From contig NC_068939.1 in NCBI RefSeq assembly GCF_016801865.2, forward strand, positions 61,634,269-61,698,268: 64,000 bases of DNA. The letters are read 5' to 3'. Each line of letters opens with the position of its first letter. Position 1 is the first letter of the stretch. The notes beneath the pieces were generated by a model. It searched no databases. It was given only the letters and a program-made list of their open reading frames with translations, and was not told where the DNA came from. Source of the stretch: Culex pipiens pallens. Taxonomy: Eukaryota; Arthropoda; Insecta; Diptera; Culicidae. Below, in pieces: positions 21,459 through 33,567 of this stretch. The position numbers and the translations under genes are program-made.

Positions 21459-22862
21459 GGGTAATTCTCTACCAACTCACACGAAATCGGGAAAAGTTGC
21501 CCCGACCCCTCTTCGATTTGCGTGAAACTTTGTCCTAAGGGGTAACTTTTGTCCCTGATCACGAATCTGAGGTCCGTTTTTTGGTATCTCGTGACGGAGG
21601 GGAGGTACGACCCCTTCCATTTATGAAACTGCGAAAAAAGAGGTGTTTTTCAATAATTTGCAGCCTGAAACGGTGATGAGATAGACATTTGGTGTCAAAG
21701 GAACTTTTATGTAAAATTAGACGCCCGATTTGATGGCGTACTCAGAATTCCGAAAAAACGTATTTTTCATCGAAAAAAAACACTAAAAAAGTTTTAAAAA
21801 TTCTCCCATTTTCCGTTACTCGACTGTAAAATTTTTTGGAACATGTCATTTTATGGGAAATTTAATGTACTTTTCGAATCTACATTGACCCAGAAGGGTC
21901 ATTTTTTCATTTAGAAATTTTTTTTTCATTTTAAAATTTCGTGTTTTTCTAACTTTGCAGGGTTATTTTTTAGAGTGTAACAATGTTGTACAAAGTTGTA
22001 GAGCAGACAAAGGGTTATTTTTTAGAGTGTAGCAATGTTCTACAAAGTTGTAGAGCAGACAATTACAAAAATTTTGATATGTAGACATAAGGGGTTTGCT
22101 TATAAACATCACGAGTTATCGCGATTTTACGAAAAAAAGTTTTGATAAAGTTACTTTTTGCGTTTCTCTTTGTTTCGTCGTCCGTGTCTGTCGCGGGTGA
22201 CCATGAACGGCCATGATCGATGACGACCAACTTTTTCAAAACTTTTTTTCGTAAAATCGCGATAACTCGTGATGTTTATAAGCAAACCCCTTATGTCTGT
22301 ATATCAAATTTTTTGTAATTGTCTGCTCTACAACTTTGTAGAACATTGTTACACTCTAAAAAATAACCCTGCAAAGTTAGAAAAAACACGAAATTTTAAA
22401 ATGAAAAATTTTGTTCTAAATACAAAAATGACCCTTCTGGGTCAATGTTGATTCGAAAAGTACATTAAATTTCCCATAAAATGACATGTTCCAAAAAATT
22501 TTACAGTCGAGTAACGGAAAATGGGAGATTTTTTAAAACTTTTTTAGTGTTTTTTTCGATGAAAAATACGTTTTTTTCGGAATTCTGAGTACGCCATCAA
22601 ATCGGGCGTCTAATTTTACATAAAAGTCCCTTTGACACCAAATTTCTATCTCATCACCGTTTCAGGCTGCAAATTATTGAAAAACACCTCTTTTTTTGCA
22701 TGTTCAAAAATGGAAGGGGTCGTACCACCCCTCCGTCACGAGATATCAAAAAACGGACCTCGGATTCGTGATCAGGGACAAAAGTTACCCCTTAGGACAA
22801 AGTTTCACGCAAATCGAAGAGGGGTCGGGGCAACTGCTGTGTAAGTTGGCGGAGAATTACCC
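21459..22862. mobile_element. Large foldback element, arms of 635-694 bp
   Basis: The left end GGGTAATTCTCTACCAA and the inverse of GAATTACCC at 22862 match, and the arms mirror each other up to a 75-bp loop (about 22153-22227). Landmarks: GGGTCGGGGCAA at 22824 faces its inverse at about 21500, and CGAGTTATCGCGATTTTACG at 22111 faces its inverse at 22250. TATT flanks both sides, perhaps the target duplication. The left arm alone has a 52-bp tandem duplication (21960-22063), so the arms have not been homogenised since. Confidence 0.75.
21960..22063. repeat. 52-bp tandem duplication within one foldback arm
   Basis: GGGTTATTTTTTAGAGTGTA starts at 21960 and again at 22012. The two units differ at two sites. 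The right arm (about 22320-22370) has only one unit. Confidence 0.8.
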
Positions 22863-23733
22863 TATTGATAATTCTTGCCCTGTTACAGGAAAAAAGTTAA
22901 CGATGTCGAACTTAAGCTTTAAAAATTATCCTCCATTTTTTCCACCTGTAATGGCTGTTAAACGTTTCTTTGTCCATAATTGATTGCCGTGTAACGTTCG
23001 ACATTAACCAGATAATTAAAAAAACTTCCAACCACAAACACAATTTCCAGACTCCCTCGGACCCTGCCCCAGTTACAACCCGTTCAAACAGGTCCCCGAA
23101 AAGTGGCATGACGGCCCCACTCGCGTCAGATGGGAAACCGATTAGCCGTAAGAAAAGAGGCGACTCATTTTATGGCCCAGGTCGAACCGAAAACGTTTCT
23201 TGCGACTACGCGCTTATTGCAGCCTATTGTTGTTAAAAGTTTCGTATACCACTTTGCACCATCACCTTACAAGAAAACGCTAGCGGAATGAGGTGAGGGG
23301 TAATGCTCCCGAAGAACCGATCATCATCGCTGTCGATCGGCGCAGCTTTCGATTCCCGTTTTTTTTTTTCGTTCGTGTTTCATTTCTGCGCTCGGCCCCA
23401 AAAATTCAGCTGCTGCTGCAGCTGGCTTCACGTGAGGTGTTGGCCGTGGTGACCTATTTCAAGTTTATGGGTAACTACCACCTACTTTACGCGCCAACTG
23501 GGCAGGGGTGGGACTTTCGAATATGTTGGGTTTTTTAAATGTGGTTTAAGTTGTATGGCAGGGAGGTTTTGACAAGTTAATAAATTTTTAAACTTAAAGT
23601 TATTTTAATAGCCATTCTAATGAGAAAAACACTGTCTTAAGTTATTTAATCTAACGTATTATATATCTTGTCAAGTTTGAGCCTCTTGAATCTTGTAAAA
23701 ATCTTTGGAATTTAGGACAATATTGGTAGCTAA
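22863..23733. other. Single-copy island, no gene recognised
   Basis: From about 22990 to 23560 the sequence is GC-balanced and not repeated in the window. A short inverted pair GTTAACGATGTCGAAC / GTTCGACATTAAC spans about 22896-23008. No coding homology was seen. Confidence 0.4.
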
Positions 23734-23735
23734 TA

Positions 23736-25275
23736 GCCCGGGTCAAAAAAATTAAAGTTGCTCAAATCAAAAATTATATGAGATTGCCCGAAAAAGTACT
23801 CAAAATGGAGGCTCTACACAGTAAAAAAAATCATGGTAAAATTTCATCTAAAAAGGAGTACATCTTTTATGTCAGAAAAAAGCTTTAATTTTACCTCTAA
23901 TAATGTGTAAATTTACATCTGGCAGACGCTAGGAAAAAATATCTGTAATCACAAAAAAAATATCAAACCGGCGATAGTTATATCTAGCTTACTAAGTCCG
24001 CGCCCCAACCCGCACGGCCATCTCGTCGCTGTGAAAACTGTACGAACAAAGCCAATGTACCTCTATGTACCGTATATGTAGTAAATACAGTATACAATGT
24101 ACGGAGCACATAGAGCTACATTGGCTTTGATCGTCCAGTTTTCACAGCGGCGAGTTGGCCGTGCGGGTTGGGGCGCGGACTTAGTAAGCTAGATATAACT
24201 ATCGCCGGTTTGATATTTTTTTGGGATTACAGATATTTTTTCCTAGCGTCTGCCAGATGTAAATTTACACATTATTAGAGGTAAAATTAAAGCTTTTTTT
24301 CTGACATAAAAGATGTACTCCTTTTTAGATGAAATTTTACCATGATTTTTTTTACTGTGTAGCCAAAATTTCAGCCCATTTGGTTGAAAATTGGCTTGCC
24401 TTGAGCAGGAACAAGTTTAAATGGGAATTAACCCGTAAAACTGGAGCATTTAGGTAAATTGCTCTGTACAAGTCAGCCGTTAACAAATGGCGCATTTTGC
24501 ATACCATGGGGTCCTAGGGGATGGTCTGGGGAACAATTCCTCCGAAGGGTGTAAGACGTTCCGAGGCCCCTGGCTTTGCCTTGAACCGATTTCATTCCGG
24601 CGTCGCAAAAATTCTCATGGTCCCAGTTAAATGTATAGGGAAAAATCAAAGCACACTAAGAAGGCTGCCTCGATCAGAGGACGCCACATGGCAATCAGCC
24701 ACCACGTGGCAGGAGGGTATCATCAATTTTTGCTTTAAAAGTGGTTTTGTTATTCCTACGACACTTTATTCAACTAGATATTCGATCAAAAACACCTTAA
24801 CAACGCTAAATGTAATTTTGAAGCTGAATTTGAAGTTATTTTCCTTCCACGTGGTGGCTGATTGGCATGTGGCGTCCTCTGATCGAGACAGCCTTCTTAG
24901 TGTGCTTTGATTTTTCCCTATACATTTAGCTGGGACCATGAGAATTTCTGCGACGCCGTAATGAATCCGGTTCAAGGCAAGAACAGGGGCCTCGGATCGT
25001 CTTACACCCTTCGGAGGAATTGTTCCCCAGACCATCCCCTAGGACCCCATGGTATGCAAAATTCGCCATTTGTTAACGGCTGACTTGTACAGAGCAATTT
25101 ACCTAAATGCTCCAGTGTTACGGGTTAATTCCCATTTAAACTTGTTCCTGCTCAAGGCAAGCCAATTTTCAACCAAATGGGCTGAAATTTTGGCTAGAGC
25201 CTCCATTTTGAGTACTTTTACGGGCAATCTCATATAATTTTTGATTTGAGCAACTTTAATTTTTTTGACCCGGGC
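23736..25275. mobile_element. Outer foldback element, TA duplication
   Basis: TA|GCCCGGGTCAAAAAAATTAA at the left is mirrored at the right by TTTTTTTGACCCGGGC|TA. The arms run inward through TTGCTCAAATCAAAAATTAT, GGAGGCTCTA and CCAAATGGGCTGAAATTTTGG and the inverted ACCACGTGG blocks (24702 and 24848). The left arm is interrupted by a second foldback at 23817-24359; the right arm is not. Confidence 0.8.
23817..24359. mobile_element. Inner foldback element nested in the left arm, TA duplication
   Basis: TA|CACAGTAAAAAAAATCATGG is mirrored by CCATGATTTTTTTTACTGTG|TA, with arms meeting near 24090 (GCCAATGTAC...GTACGGAGCACATAG). The uninterrupted right arm of the outer element reads GGCTAGAGCC (inverse GGCTCTAGCC), the exact pre-insertion sequence with a single TA, proving a TA duplication. 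A fragment of the same family is at 36882-36930. Confidence 0.88.
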
Positions 25276-25277
25276 TA

Positions 25278-26099
25278 GTAGCTATACAATATGAATGCAG
25301 TCCATGACATGTCATTTTCTTAAATATAAAAAAAATCTACAGGCAATATAAAGTTCGATTTTTAAAATTGATCTTTTATATTGCCATTCTAAATCAAAAG
25401 TTATCCAATAACTATAATTTATGCCACAGAGTTTGGAATTCTTTAAAAATCAGGAATAGTAGGGAAATGTCGAGAATCCCAAAAATATGTGAATGAAAAT
25501 TATCCAAGCTTTAGAATAATTTTGTACAGTTTTCAAATTAATTGCACTCAATTAGTTTTGAGCACTAAGTTTAAAATGTATGGTTTCTTTTACTTTTTAA
25601 AATCTTTATAAAATTAAAAGGCTTTTTAAGAATAAACAAAAGTTATGTCGTAAACACAATCGAAACATAAACTTTGAAAAATATTTGTAATGTCCTAAAC
25701 TTTTAACAATAGCAAAGGTATTGAAACCTCAATTTGAAAATATAGATTAATTTCAACGATTGTGACCAGCGTGAAATTTTTTTTCTGTTTCATTTTGTCA
25801 CAACGCTAAAACATTTCAAAATATTCGGAATCGTCCAACTTGAGTTTGGCAATAGATTTTTAGTTTATTGAATGTTTAATAATGTTAAACTTTATTCAAT
25901 AAATCATTGCCAGTTTCTTAGGATACAAAAGATTTTTTTTTTGAAATCATGAAATTAGGCTTCAAAAGAACTCAATAATTTTGCATTAAAAGAAAGGTTG
26001 AAGCTTGTACTCTTATGAAACTGAATATTCAATTAAAATAAATTGAAAAAAAAAAACCGACAACTTAATAGTCAACATTGATTTTTCAATTAATCATCA
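25278..26099. other. AT-rich DNA, nothing recognised
   Basis: Homopolymer-rich and without paired termini or convincing open frames. It ends at the left duplication of the next insertion. Confidence 0.4.
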
Positions 26100-26120
26100 A
26101 GATCCACAAAATCAAGAAAG

Positions 26121-27434
26121 CAGGCCAAGGGTGCATGATACTGATGATACTCGTCGGTTGACACCTAGGCGAGGAACATCCCGGAAGGAGCCCAACTACA
26201 TCCGTAGTGCTGTTTGGGCAAAACAGCATGGCTCTGGTTCCTTGCAAGTGTCCTATTTTCTTACCTCCACGTTGGCTTGGTTTAGTCATCATGATGACAA
26301 GGTGTAACCTAGCTGGTGGCCTGTGGAAACGACTCGTAAACCTTTGACCAGCGAGGGTCAGAGTAGAGACGGCTAGAAGAAAGGGGCGCGTCAATGTGGG
26401 AAAGGGAAGTAATTTGTGATTGTAGACGGTATTGTTTTGATTCGTAGTATGTTGAGTCAACTGCTGTGGATGTACCTGAGCATCGCAGAACGGGGTTTCT
26501 CTTCTTTCCATTTCAGCTGTCTTCTGTTTATTTTGTTTCACTGATTTTCTAAAACGGCTTCTTTTTACTATCCTCCATTTGATTTCGATTTTACTTATTT
26601 GATTCTCTTATTTCTCAACGCTTTTCCACTCTATTTTACCAGTTGATTCTGCTGTAACAAACTGTCTGCTTTCCCTTAACTTGGCAGCGATGTCAATTTT
26701 GTTTATCATGTGCCTTTTCTTTATTTATCTATTTGAATAATTTCTCATCTTCCCTGTAAATTGCCCTCAATACAATCTAAGCTTGTTTGTTACCTCTATT
26801 TATTAACTTTTGTTTATTTATTTATCAACTTCATAAATTACTATCTTTCTTTTACTATTGATTCTTTACATCACTGTCCATTGTTTTAAAACTTCACCTT
26901 TTTCTTAAGCAAGTGAGGTTCGAGCCCTTACTCAATTTCTGGAATGATTAAAGGATTAACACAAATATTACTATTGTACTTTTGAAAAACTTTTCTAAAA
27001 TGCTTAGGACCAAAATATTGTAACAAAACACCGCGACAAAAGAAATAGCAACAGATTAACACGACTCAACAATTCAAGATTTCAGGAGAAAACAATGCAC
27101 AGTAAATAAGAATTAGTTTTTGAATTCAAACTAAAAATATAACAGTTTTTGCTTTAATGAAAGTTGACAGGCACACTATAAATAGTTAGGCGCTTATACT
27201 TACATCAAACCCTACGTAATGTACCACCCCCGGCCGAGTTAAAATGCGTAACCGGAAAAGAAGGTGTGCATGCCTGGCACGAACACTCAAAGCGTGTTCT
27301 AGCGTGCTGCTCGTACTGACTCAGAGCAAGGGTGAGATGTAGGTGTAAGGGCAGTGCGTGTTCGTCGGGAACCTGGTGCATAAGATCGGTCAAGGCCCGT
27401 TCTTACACTGAAAATTGCGAATTGCGAATTGCGA
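26121..27434 (+). mobile_element. LINE-like 3' fragment with 21-bp target-site duplication
   Basis: A 21-bp sequence beginning AGATCCACAAAATCAAGAAA is present at 26100-26120 and 27435-27455. The right end of the insert is AATTGCGAATTGCGAATTGC, a 7-bp tandem tail, so the element is on the + strand and complete at its 3' end. The 1.3-kb body has no reverse-transcriptase similarity and no tRNA-like head; it is either a severely 5'-truncated LINE 3' UTR or a non-autonomous derivative. A 151-codon minus-strand frame (26086-26541) has no recognisable homology. Confidence 0.75.
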
Positions 27435-27662
27435 AGATCCACAAAATCAAGAAAGAAAACATGATATATTTTAGATATTTTGATTTTTTAAAAGAATTTA
27501 TTTTTTAAAAGCACTGCCTGGATTTTTTAAACAAAATTGATAATTGCCTTTCTTGGCCTATTGAAACCAAAGAACGAAAACATTTTGTTTTACATTTTTT
27601 TAAATGAGCCGTTCCCTATTGTGTACTGAATTTTTTTTTCTGCTATACGGGTTTCTAAGTTA

Positions 27663-28337
27663 ACGTCATGATTCGAAATCCGGACACTTAGTAGCATATT
27701 ATTTTTGTTATAGCTGGCAAAAAATCGTGTAATAAGTTGGAAATGTAGAAATATCATCAGGATGCAGTATAAACAGTCATTTTCAAGAAAATGCATGCAA
27801 AATATGTCTTTTCTAACAATTTTTCATCAGGATTTTAAAATTAAAATGACTTGTTGTGCTTCGAATCCCGGACACTGATAAAAGCTGATTCGAAATCCGG
27901 ACACTTTTGCTTCGAATTCCGGACACTCGATTTTACTTGTGAATCGCACAAATTTGGACTGAAATGTTAGTGAATGGCATTCTTTAGGTCTCAAATAAGT
28001 TGTTAACATCAAAACAATCGATAGTTTATATAAAAAAATTGCTAGAATTTAAGGAAATCGAAACCATAAATTTCTGATTTGCCTTCCCGGTGCTCCGAAC
28101 GACTATGAAATATTTCAAGTGAAATGTTTCGCATTTTTGGTAAACTTATAATTTTATTGTATTTAATTGTTTTGGCATTACCTACAGCGTTCAAACAAAC
28201 TTTAAATGAAAGTTGATGTTGGCATTAATCAAATAACTCAGTTTTGACATTCATAATGCGAACTTATATCCAAATAATTGATAAAACAAGATGAAGTGTC
28301 CGGATTTCGAAGCGTCCGGGAATTCGAATCATGACGT
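27663..28337. mobile_element. MITE with TIR ACGTCATGATTCGAA, TA duplication (copy 2)
   Basis: Same family as 19945-20612, with the same orientation and the same perfect 15-bp TIR. TA flanks lie at 27661-27662 and 28338-28339. Confidence 0.8.
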
Positions 28338-28339
28338 TA

Positions 28340-30000
28340 TAACACACATTTTTGAAAATAGTAAAACAAATTACAAAATTATGTATTTCGAAAAAAAATA
28401 CTAAAAATTCAATTTTTTTTTTTAAAGAAGGGTACCAAGGATTAAGATTTTGAAACATTTCAAAAGTAATACAAATTTTTGAAAACACTCTAAATTTTGA
28501 CAAAACTACGTACTTAAAAAAATACAAAAAAAATCAGTTTTTTTACAAACAAAAATTCGATTATATGGTACCCATATAATAAAAACTGAAATTGTGAGTA
28601 TTTTTTCGAAAATACGTAGTTTCGTGAACATTTTAAGCACTTCTCCAAAAATATTACTACTATCGAAATGTATGAACAAATCCCGATCATTTGATGCTCA
28701 TATTGTAAAAAACTTTATTTTTTGTATTTTTTTGACGATACGTAGTTTTGGGAAAATTTAGCTGCAAATATTTTTCAAAGTTTATGTCCATTGCCTCTGG
28801 CCAGAGTCAAGAAGGGGGGAGGGGAGGGGGGGGGGATGGCAAAACATAAAAAAATGAAATTATTTAACATGGTTTTGACATTTTTATGAAACAAGTGTTG
28901 TAAAATGTACAGTTGTTTTACAATCATTAGTTTAAAAAAAGTCTCAACGAGTTTCGACGAAAAAAAAAAACCTTCGGAAAAAAATTGCAATATTACAATT
29001 TTCTTTTTACTATTTCAATCATGCTCAAAGTGATAATCAATGCTGGAAAATGCAATTTAAATTGTTTCCAGTTTATTGAACGTCTGATTTCATTGAAATT
29101 TTGAAGTTTTTTGAAAAAATATATTTTTTTTGTCCCCTGATTTTTCGAGCCAAAGCTTTATGAAAATTTTGATTTTGAAATTTTGAGCAAAAAAAATATA
29201 AAAATTTAAATAACAAGCTATGGTCTCAACATTTCAATGAAAAAATTGTTTTGAAGTGCATTTTACACCTGCCCAGTTGTTTTGCAATCATTAGTTTTCT
29301 AAATATCGATTTATTAAAGAGATTTTTTTTTCGCCGAAAAAAAAAACTTTTTGCGGTGCTGTTCATTGGAATTCCACAAAAATTGAAAATGTTTTTGATC
29401 GATCCCAGACATGCTAAATATAATTGTAAACGTAGGAAAATGCGTTTCTAATTGTTTTCAGTTGGCTAGACTTCTATTTCCTTTAAAATAACATAAACTT
29501 TGAAAAATATTTGCAACGGCCTTAGTACTTTTCGGAAAAAAAAGATACACAAAAAAACGATTTTATTATTTAACTTTTTATCTTTTAAAGTTAAATTCCC
29601 AAAATATTTTTTTTAATTTTCCGTTTTGTTTTTTGTTTTGGGAAAATATCGAAAACCTAGACAAAAAAAACTCAAGCAAAATCAAATTTGCAATCGAAAA
29701 GTATTTGAGCACTTATAATTTTGTTTGATTTTCGCTTGCTTTTCATGAAAAAATATTTATATATATTTATTTATTTATTTATTATATTGAAATTCTGAGA
29801 AAATTTCCTATCTGGAACTTTGAAAATCGGACAATAAGTTTCTGAGATACAGCATAACAAAAAATGCAAATCAATGAATATGATTTTTTCTAAGTGTCTG
29901 AAAATTTCTCGGATGCGATTACAATTGAGTTTAAAATTCAGGCATCTTGTCAATAATTTTGATTTGCATTTTCAATTTTTTCAAGACAGGATGTGGTATG
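28340..30000. other. AT-rich repeat-like DNA, no gene recognised
   Basis: Consists of runs such as a poly-G/A tract (28813-28835) and (TTTA)n at about 29757-29785. Blocks such as TTTTGCAATCATTAGTTT (29279 and 55285) and TCAAAGTTT-TGTCC (28777 and 48983) recur, so these are decayed dispersed repeats. Confidence 0.4.
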
Positions 30001-31180
30001 TTTTGATACATTATTATTTGTGTATATTAACTGTTTGTGGATATTAATCTCCCATTACTGAAGTATCATCCGACAGTAAACATAACGCACGCGATAAACA
30101 AATTTACAGCTTTCTACAAGCTAGATTTACACATTTTCCAGTAACACAGCAACAACAAACCAATCTCTTGCTCAACATCGGTTTGAAAAGCGAATCTTGC
30201 CAGCTTTGATTGCAACAAAGTACACAATCCATGCCCGTGTCTCAATGGATCCGTTTGTTGTGGAAAAAAAACCCTTCCCCATGTTGGAGAAGCAATATTT
30301 GCCAGTTATTAAAATAACCACACTCTGCCTGCGCGCGCTATCAGCAGCGGCCGTGTATTAGCTGGAGCCAATTTCCGCGTACACGGTGATTAGTTTCCGA
30401 TTTTGATTTCACTTACCAGGGCAGCCGTCCATCATCAGGGCTCATCCGGTTGCGAGGATCAGGGGGTCAGGGTGTCTGCTTTTTTGAAGATTTTTTTCAT
30501 TTGCTAAATTATATTTTTTAAACTCTAAAATAGTAACTAGAAGTATAGAGTTGTATTAAACTTTAATTTATATTATTTTTGAGTAACCACCATGCCAATA
30601 CGCCAAGTTATGGTCAACCCTTGAAGAACCTGGGCACGTGGAACGGCTACCGTTCGTAAAGTTTGCAAACACTTGCCTACCAACACCAGACAGGTAAATA
30701 TTAACATACCATCATCAAGCCCACGATGATCATCATCAGTCTGTCGGATGCAAAAAAAAGCTGGAGTGAATTTTCTCTCCTTCATTCAACACTATTATCA
30801 TTGATCGCGTGCCGACTGGCCGAGTTATGCGCCGTTTATGCTCGAGCCGCCGGCCCGCGGAGTTGGTCTAGTAAAGTTTAGACCTGCCAAGATAGTCACA
30901 GCTTTTTGCGCACAGTCTGCAGTGCTGCAGTTGGTGTATGATGATGCGCACGTGGAAAGTGGCTGGAATCAGGCTGTATCGGGCCATGTGGGATGGAAAA
31001 TCGTATCGTTGATGGTAATTGTTACTGTTTCTTTTGTTGATATATTTAATACATGCATATTTGCTGAGTTATTGTCACTAAAAAAAATGATGCTTAATTT
31101 GTCCTGTCTGTTTTTATTTAAGAGGCTGAATGTCAGCAACCATTGCATTGGTTTAATCTTCAATGTCTTTCTAGCAAATT
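30001..31180. other. Single-copy island, no gene recognised
   Basis: GC-balanced sequence not repeated in the window. Frames up to 115 codons (30838-31185 +) show no recognisable motif. It may be intronic regulatory DNA. Confidence 0.4.
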
Positions 31181-32175
31181 TGTAGCAAATTTCAAAATCA
31201 ATTCTTTAAAATTACAACATAATAAATATTTCATTCATAAAGACTTTTTAAGTCAATTTTATCATTTCAAGAATTGTTAGCAAAACATACATTAACATGA
31301 AATTGATACAACACTGAGAATACATAAATTATGTTTCCAAGAATCAGTCAAAGAAAAAAATGTGATCGGGATTTTTTATGTCTTTATCAACCAAAACTTG
31401 TTAAAATTTACTGAATATTATGATATTTTTTTTAAAGATTGCACAATTTTTTTCCTTATACTGTAAATAATAGTTTATCAATTATTCTCAGGAAACTAAC
31501 TGAATTTAGCAATATTTTCACTCTCCATAATAACAATTTAACTATTGTTTAATTTGAAAGGTATAACTTTAAAAGAAATTAAAAGATTCAAGCTTAGTTT
31601 TTCAAGATTAAATAAATAGAACATTTCAGATTTTTTTCTAATCCTGTTTGATTTTCACGATATTTGATTTTTTGGGTGGATGGTTCCCGTGGAAGTTATT
31701 TGTTTTCTGTCTTTGATCTTAATTTAGTTTTTGAAAAGTGACATGAAAAGCTTAAAAACTATTTTACTGGGCAAAATGTTGCAAAATGAAAAGTTTTGAT
31801 AAATTTGCTTTGAAATGAAATTCAATGAAATGTACAAAGATAAAATAGTTGCAAATCAGCGAAAACTGTTTAGTCGAACTTTAAAAAAAAGGAGTTCAAT
31901 AAATGACAGTACGCATGCCCTACATTTTGGGTTCAAAATATATATAGAGCCCATCCATAAACCAAGTGAAATTTTATTTTAAAATTAGTAAAAGTTTTTT
32001 TTTTGCGTTGCGTTCAAATTAAGTTATGATTTTTGTTAGTATATTGAAAAATAATATGTATAATGCATAAAAAGTAGTTTCTGTAAGTTTAACATAAGAT
32101 TTTCATAATTATTTTAATATTTTTCACATTCCGCGAAATTTCCGTAAAATTTGATGTTTTGAATTTAAGGTCCTC
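31181..32175. other. AT-rich DNA, nothing recognised
   Basis: No paired termini, RNA or coding signals are visible. Confidence 0.4.
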
Positions 32176-32187
32176 GTGAAATTTGAA

Positions 32188-32520
32188 CCTTCCATCGGAT
32201 GAGGAAGTAAAATGTCGGTCCCGGCCTTGGTTGTTAGGCCGTTAAGTCATTCCAGGTGTAGGAGTCGTCTCCATGCCATAAGTACAAACAACACACCAAA
32301 CCAAGCCTACTCCGGTGGAATCGCTGGCGGCGGTTGGACTCGCAATCCAAAGGTCGTCAGTTCAAACACTGGGGTGGAAGGTTCCTTGGAGTAAAAAGAG
32401 GTTTGGGTGCTCTCCCCATTCAAGCCTTCGGACTCCTAGGTTCGAGCAGAAACTTGCAATAGAGACCACAAAAGACCCGGGGGTCGTTAATGTGGATGGT
32501 TTGATTTTTTTTTTTGATTT
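32188..32520 (+). mobile_element. SINE, copy A (5'-truncated), 12-bp TSD
   Basis: GTGAAATTTGAA flanks the copy at 32176-32187 and 32521-32532. The body is about 97% identical to 33233-33555, from CCTTCCATCGGATGAGG to GTGGATGGTTTGATTTTT, but lacks the first tRNA-like unit. It contains the second tRNA-like segment around TTGGACTCGCAATCCAA (about 32335-32352), and ends in a T-rich tail. Confidence 0.88.
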
Positions 32521-32532
32521 GTGAAATTTGAA

Positions 32533-33139
32533 ATTATTGAGCGTGAAAAATGACTAAGCCTAGTTATGAGTTAATGAGAAGAAAAAAAGCACGTTTTAAC
32601 AAAAAAAATATTTTTTTTACGATCACGGGATCAAAATTTATGTAAAGTACTTTTTGATTGTAAATTTGATTTTATATCTTAAAATAAAACCAAAAAAGTA
32701 TTTTGACTTTTTTCCACATTTTTCAAAAATTATGTTTTTTTTTTAAATTGGCATATGAGCAATTCTCTAAGAAATTAACCGAATTCGATTTTTTGCATTT
32801 TTTATTTGGCTCAAACTTGATGAGGACTATTCAGAAAACATAGGTATACAAAACACTTTTTTTTTGCGATTTTTCAATATTTTTTTTCACAAAAATTCAA
32901 TTTCTCGAAATCTGTATCTATGTTTTTTTTATATACTTCATTACTTTTATAAAAATAAATCAGTCATTTTTTTACTTCAGTATTTAAAACAATTTTGCAA
33001 TAGAAAAGTTTTTAATTTTTACTGGAACTTTGCCGTTTTAAGATTTTTTTAAATAGTGTCCATGATTGTCCATTCCTGAAAATATTTAAATATTGTTTTC
33101 GAAAGGTTGAAAAAATTTCCAATAAAATTGCCTCATCAT
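32533..33139. other. AT-rich DNA between two SINEs
   Basis: Contains family-P-like motifs (GAGCAATTCTCT at 32758). No gene was seen. Confidence 0.4.
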
Positions 33140-33151
33140 AACATTCTCATA

Positions 33152-33555
33152 CGGGCAGTGCGTGGCCGAATGGTTACGCTGTCCGCTTTGTAAGCGGATG
33201 ATACTGGGTTCGATTCCCATCTGCTCCAACCTTCCATCGGATGAGGAAGTAAAATGTCGGTCTCGGCCTTGGTTGTTGTTAGGCCGTTAAGTCATTTCAG
33301 GTGTAGGAGTCGTCTCCATACCATAAGTACAAACAACACACCAAACCAAGCCTACTCCGGTGGAATCGCTGGCGGCGGTTGGACTCGCAATCCAAAGGTC
33401 GTCAGTTCAAACACTGGGGTGGAAGGTTCCTTGGAGTAGAAAGAGGTTTGGGTGCTCTCCCCATTCAAGCCTTCGGACTCCTAGGTTCGAGCAGAAACTT
33501 GCAATAGAGACCACAAAAGACCCGGGGGTCGTTAATGTGGATGGTTTGATTTTTG
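33152..33555 (+). mobile_element. SINE, copy B, with two tRNA-like units and 12-bp TSD
   Basis: AACATTCTCATA flanks the copy at 33140-33151 and 33556-33567. Unit 1 (33152-33229) has an A box TGGCCGAATGG, an anticodon-like loop TTTGTAA in a 5-bp stem and a perfect B box GGTTCGATTCC, with a six-pair acceptor-like stem. Unit 2 (about 33357-33430) has the stem-loop TTGGACTCGCAATCCAA, resembling a serine tRNA anticodon arm, and a decayed B box. Two tRNA-like units in one SINE recall the dimeric Twin SINE described from Culex pipiens; identity with that family was not tested. Confidence 0.88.
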
Positions 33556-33567
33556 AACATTCTCATA

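Noticed and set aside
33152..33229. Functional tRNA-Thr(UGU) gene
   Set aside because: It has a cloverleaf-like fold with six acceptor pairs, but it lies within a SINE flanked by a 12-bp TSD and its D-arm is of a different type.
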